NCBI RefSeq assembly: GCF_001612745.1
Contig: NZ_BDBA01000077.1
Coordinates: 1 to 60,797, forward strand
Length of the DNA stretch: 60,797 bases
Reading direction: 5' to 3'
From: Nocardia amamiensis NBRC 102102
GTDB lineage: Bacteria; Actinomycetota; Actinomycetes; Mycobacteriales; Mycobacteriaceae
This document shows, in pieces, positions 60,575-60,797 of this stretch (within the stretch, counting starts at the first letter, position 1; each line of letters starts with the position of its first letter). Below the pieces are notes generated by a model. That model was not told the DNA's origin, ran no database searches, and saw only the letters and a program-made list of their open reading frames with translations. The position numbers and the translations under genes are program-made.

Positions 60575-60797
60575 ATGGATCTCGATATGGCGGCGTTGCG
60601 TGCGTTCGTCGCGGTGGTGGAAGAAGAGCAGTTCGGCCATGCCGCCGCCGTGCTCGGCATCAGCCAGCAGGCTGTGTCCAAACGCATCGCGAAGCTCGAA
60701 GCCCAACTGGGCACAGCCCTTTTCGAGCGTGGGCACGGCGGCAGCCCGCCGACCGGCGCTGGCGCCCGATTGCTGCCGCACGCTCGGGCGCTGCTGG
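60575..60797 (+). CDS. LysR-family transcriptional regulator, 3' end outside window
   Basis: 74 complete codons are visible and the gene continues beyond the window. MDLDMAALRAFVAVVEE opens the LysR winged helix; FGHAAAVLGISQQAVSKRIAKLEAQLGTALFERG is the recognition region. Start ATG 60575 has GGAG six bases before it; an in-frame ATG at 60563 is also possible. It is divergent from the MFS gene at 59050-60288, the usual arrangement for a LysR regulator and its target. Confidence 0.9.
   Translation, partial: MDLDMAALRAFVAVVEEEQFGHAAAVLGISQQAVSKRIAKLEAQLGTALFERGHGGSPPTGAGARLLPHARALL

Noticed and set aside
1..60797. CRISPR arrays, rRNA and tRNA genes
   Set aside because: No regularly spaced repeats, and no tRNA- or rRNA-like sequence was seen when reading both strands. 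A tRNA scan was not possible.

Overview
The window is high-GC actinobacterial DNA. The best fit is a mycolate-producing genus such as Nocardia. Support comes from an MspA-type porin, a ChoD-type cholesterol oxidase, an SCP2 protein, an F420 (DDN-type) oxidoreductase and the sequence style; this is inference, since no rRNA or housekeeping marker is present.

Layout. 1-10 kb is the 3' end of a giant NRPS gene (C-A-T-C-A-T-C-A-T-TE). 10.2-11.2 kb is a porin operon on the minus strand. 11.3-13.6 kb is an edge full of relics: a tiny ORF, an internally deleted antiporter, a SARP regulator and a decayed PKS fragment. 13.6-23.8 kb is a tight operon of two halogenase-like flavoproteins, a type II thioesterase and a one-module PKS (KS-AT-DH-KR-ACP). 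24-29.4 kb holds an HxlR regulator, an alpha/beta hydrolase, an exporter, an SRPBCC protein and an IS1380 relic. 29.8-34.9 kb is an IS21-family insertion zone with a GbsR-like regulator and a membrane protein. 34.9-45.9 kb returns to the biosynthetic locus: halogenase-like 3, four tandem DUF1702 paralogues, a second exporter, halogenase-like 4 and a TetR regulator. 46-50.8 kb is the other edge: an intact antiporter, a PKS ACP relic, a ferredoxin, an SCP2 protein, a second SARP and an IS3 relic. 50.8-60.8 kb looks like ordinary chromosome: a serine-hydrolase lipoprotein, cholesterol oxidase, TetR, a nitronate monooxygenase-like protein, GH1, a DDN-like protein, MFS and a truncated LysR gene.

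How the genes may work together (inference). About 1-50 kb is one hybrid NRPS-PKS natural-product locus. A single PKS module builds or extends an acyl chain, the NRPS adds residues (the last predicted to be Thr) and releases the product, and up to four flavin halogenase-like enzymes modify the chain. The DUF1702 proteins, known mainly from enediyne loci, have an unknown role. Two DHA2 exporters and an antiporter may give efflux.

The most striking unlisted signal is a repeated promoter element, GTAAG-N6-G(T/A/G)AA, with its halves exactly 11 bp apart. It recurs at nine places, often 50-60 nt before a start codon, upstream of most biosynthetic units. Its geometry matches SARP binding sites, and the window encodes two SARPs. 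The two edges of the locus look like diverged copies of one cassette (box, antiporter, PKS debris, SARP), suggesting duplication followed by decay.
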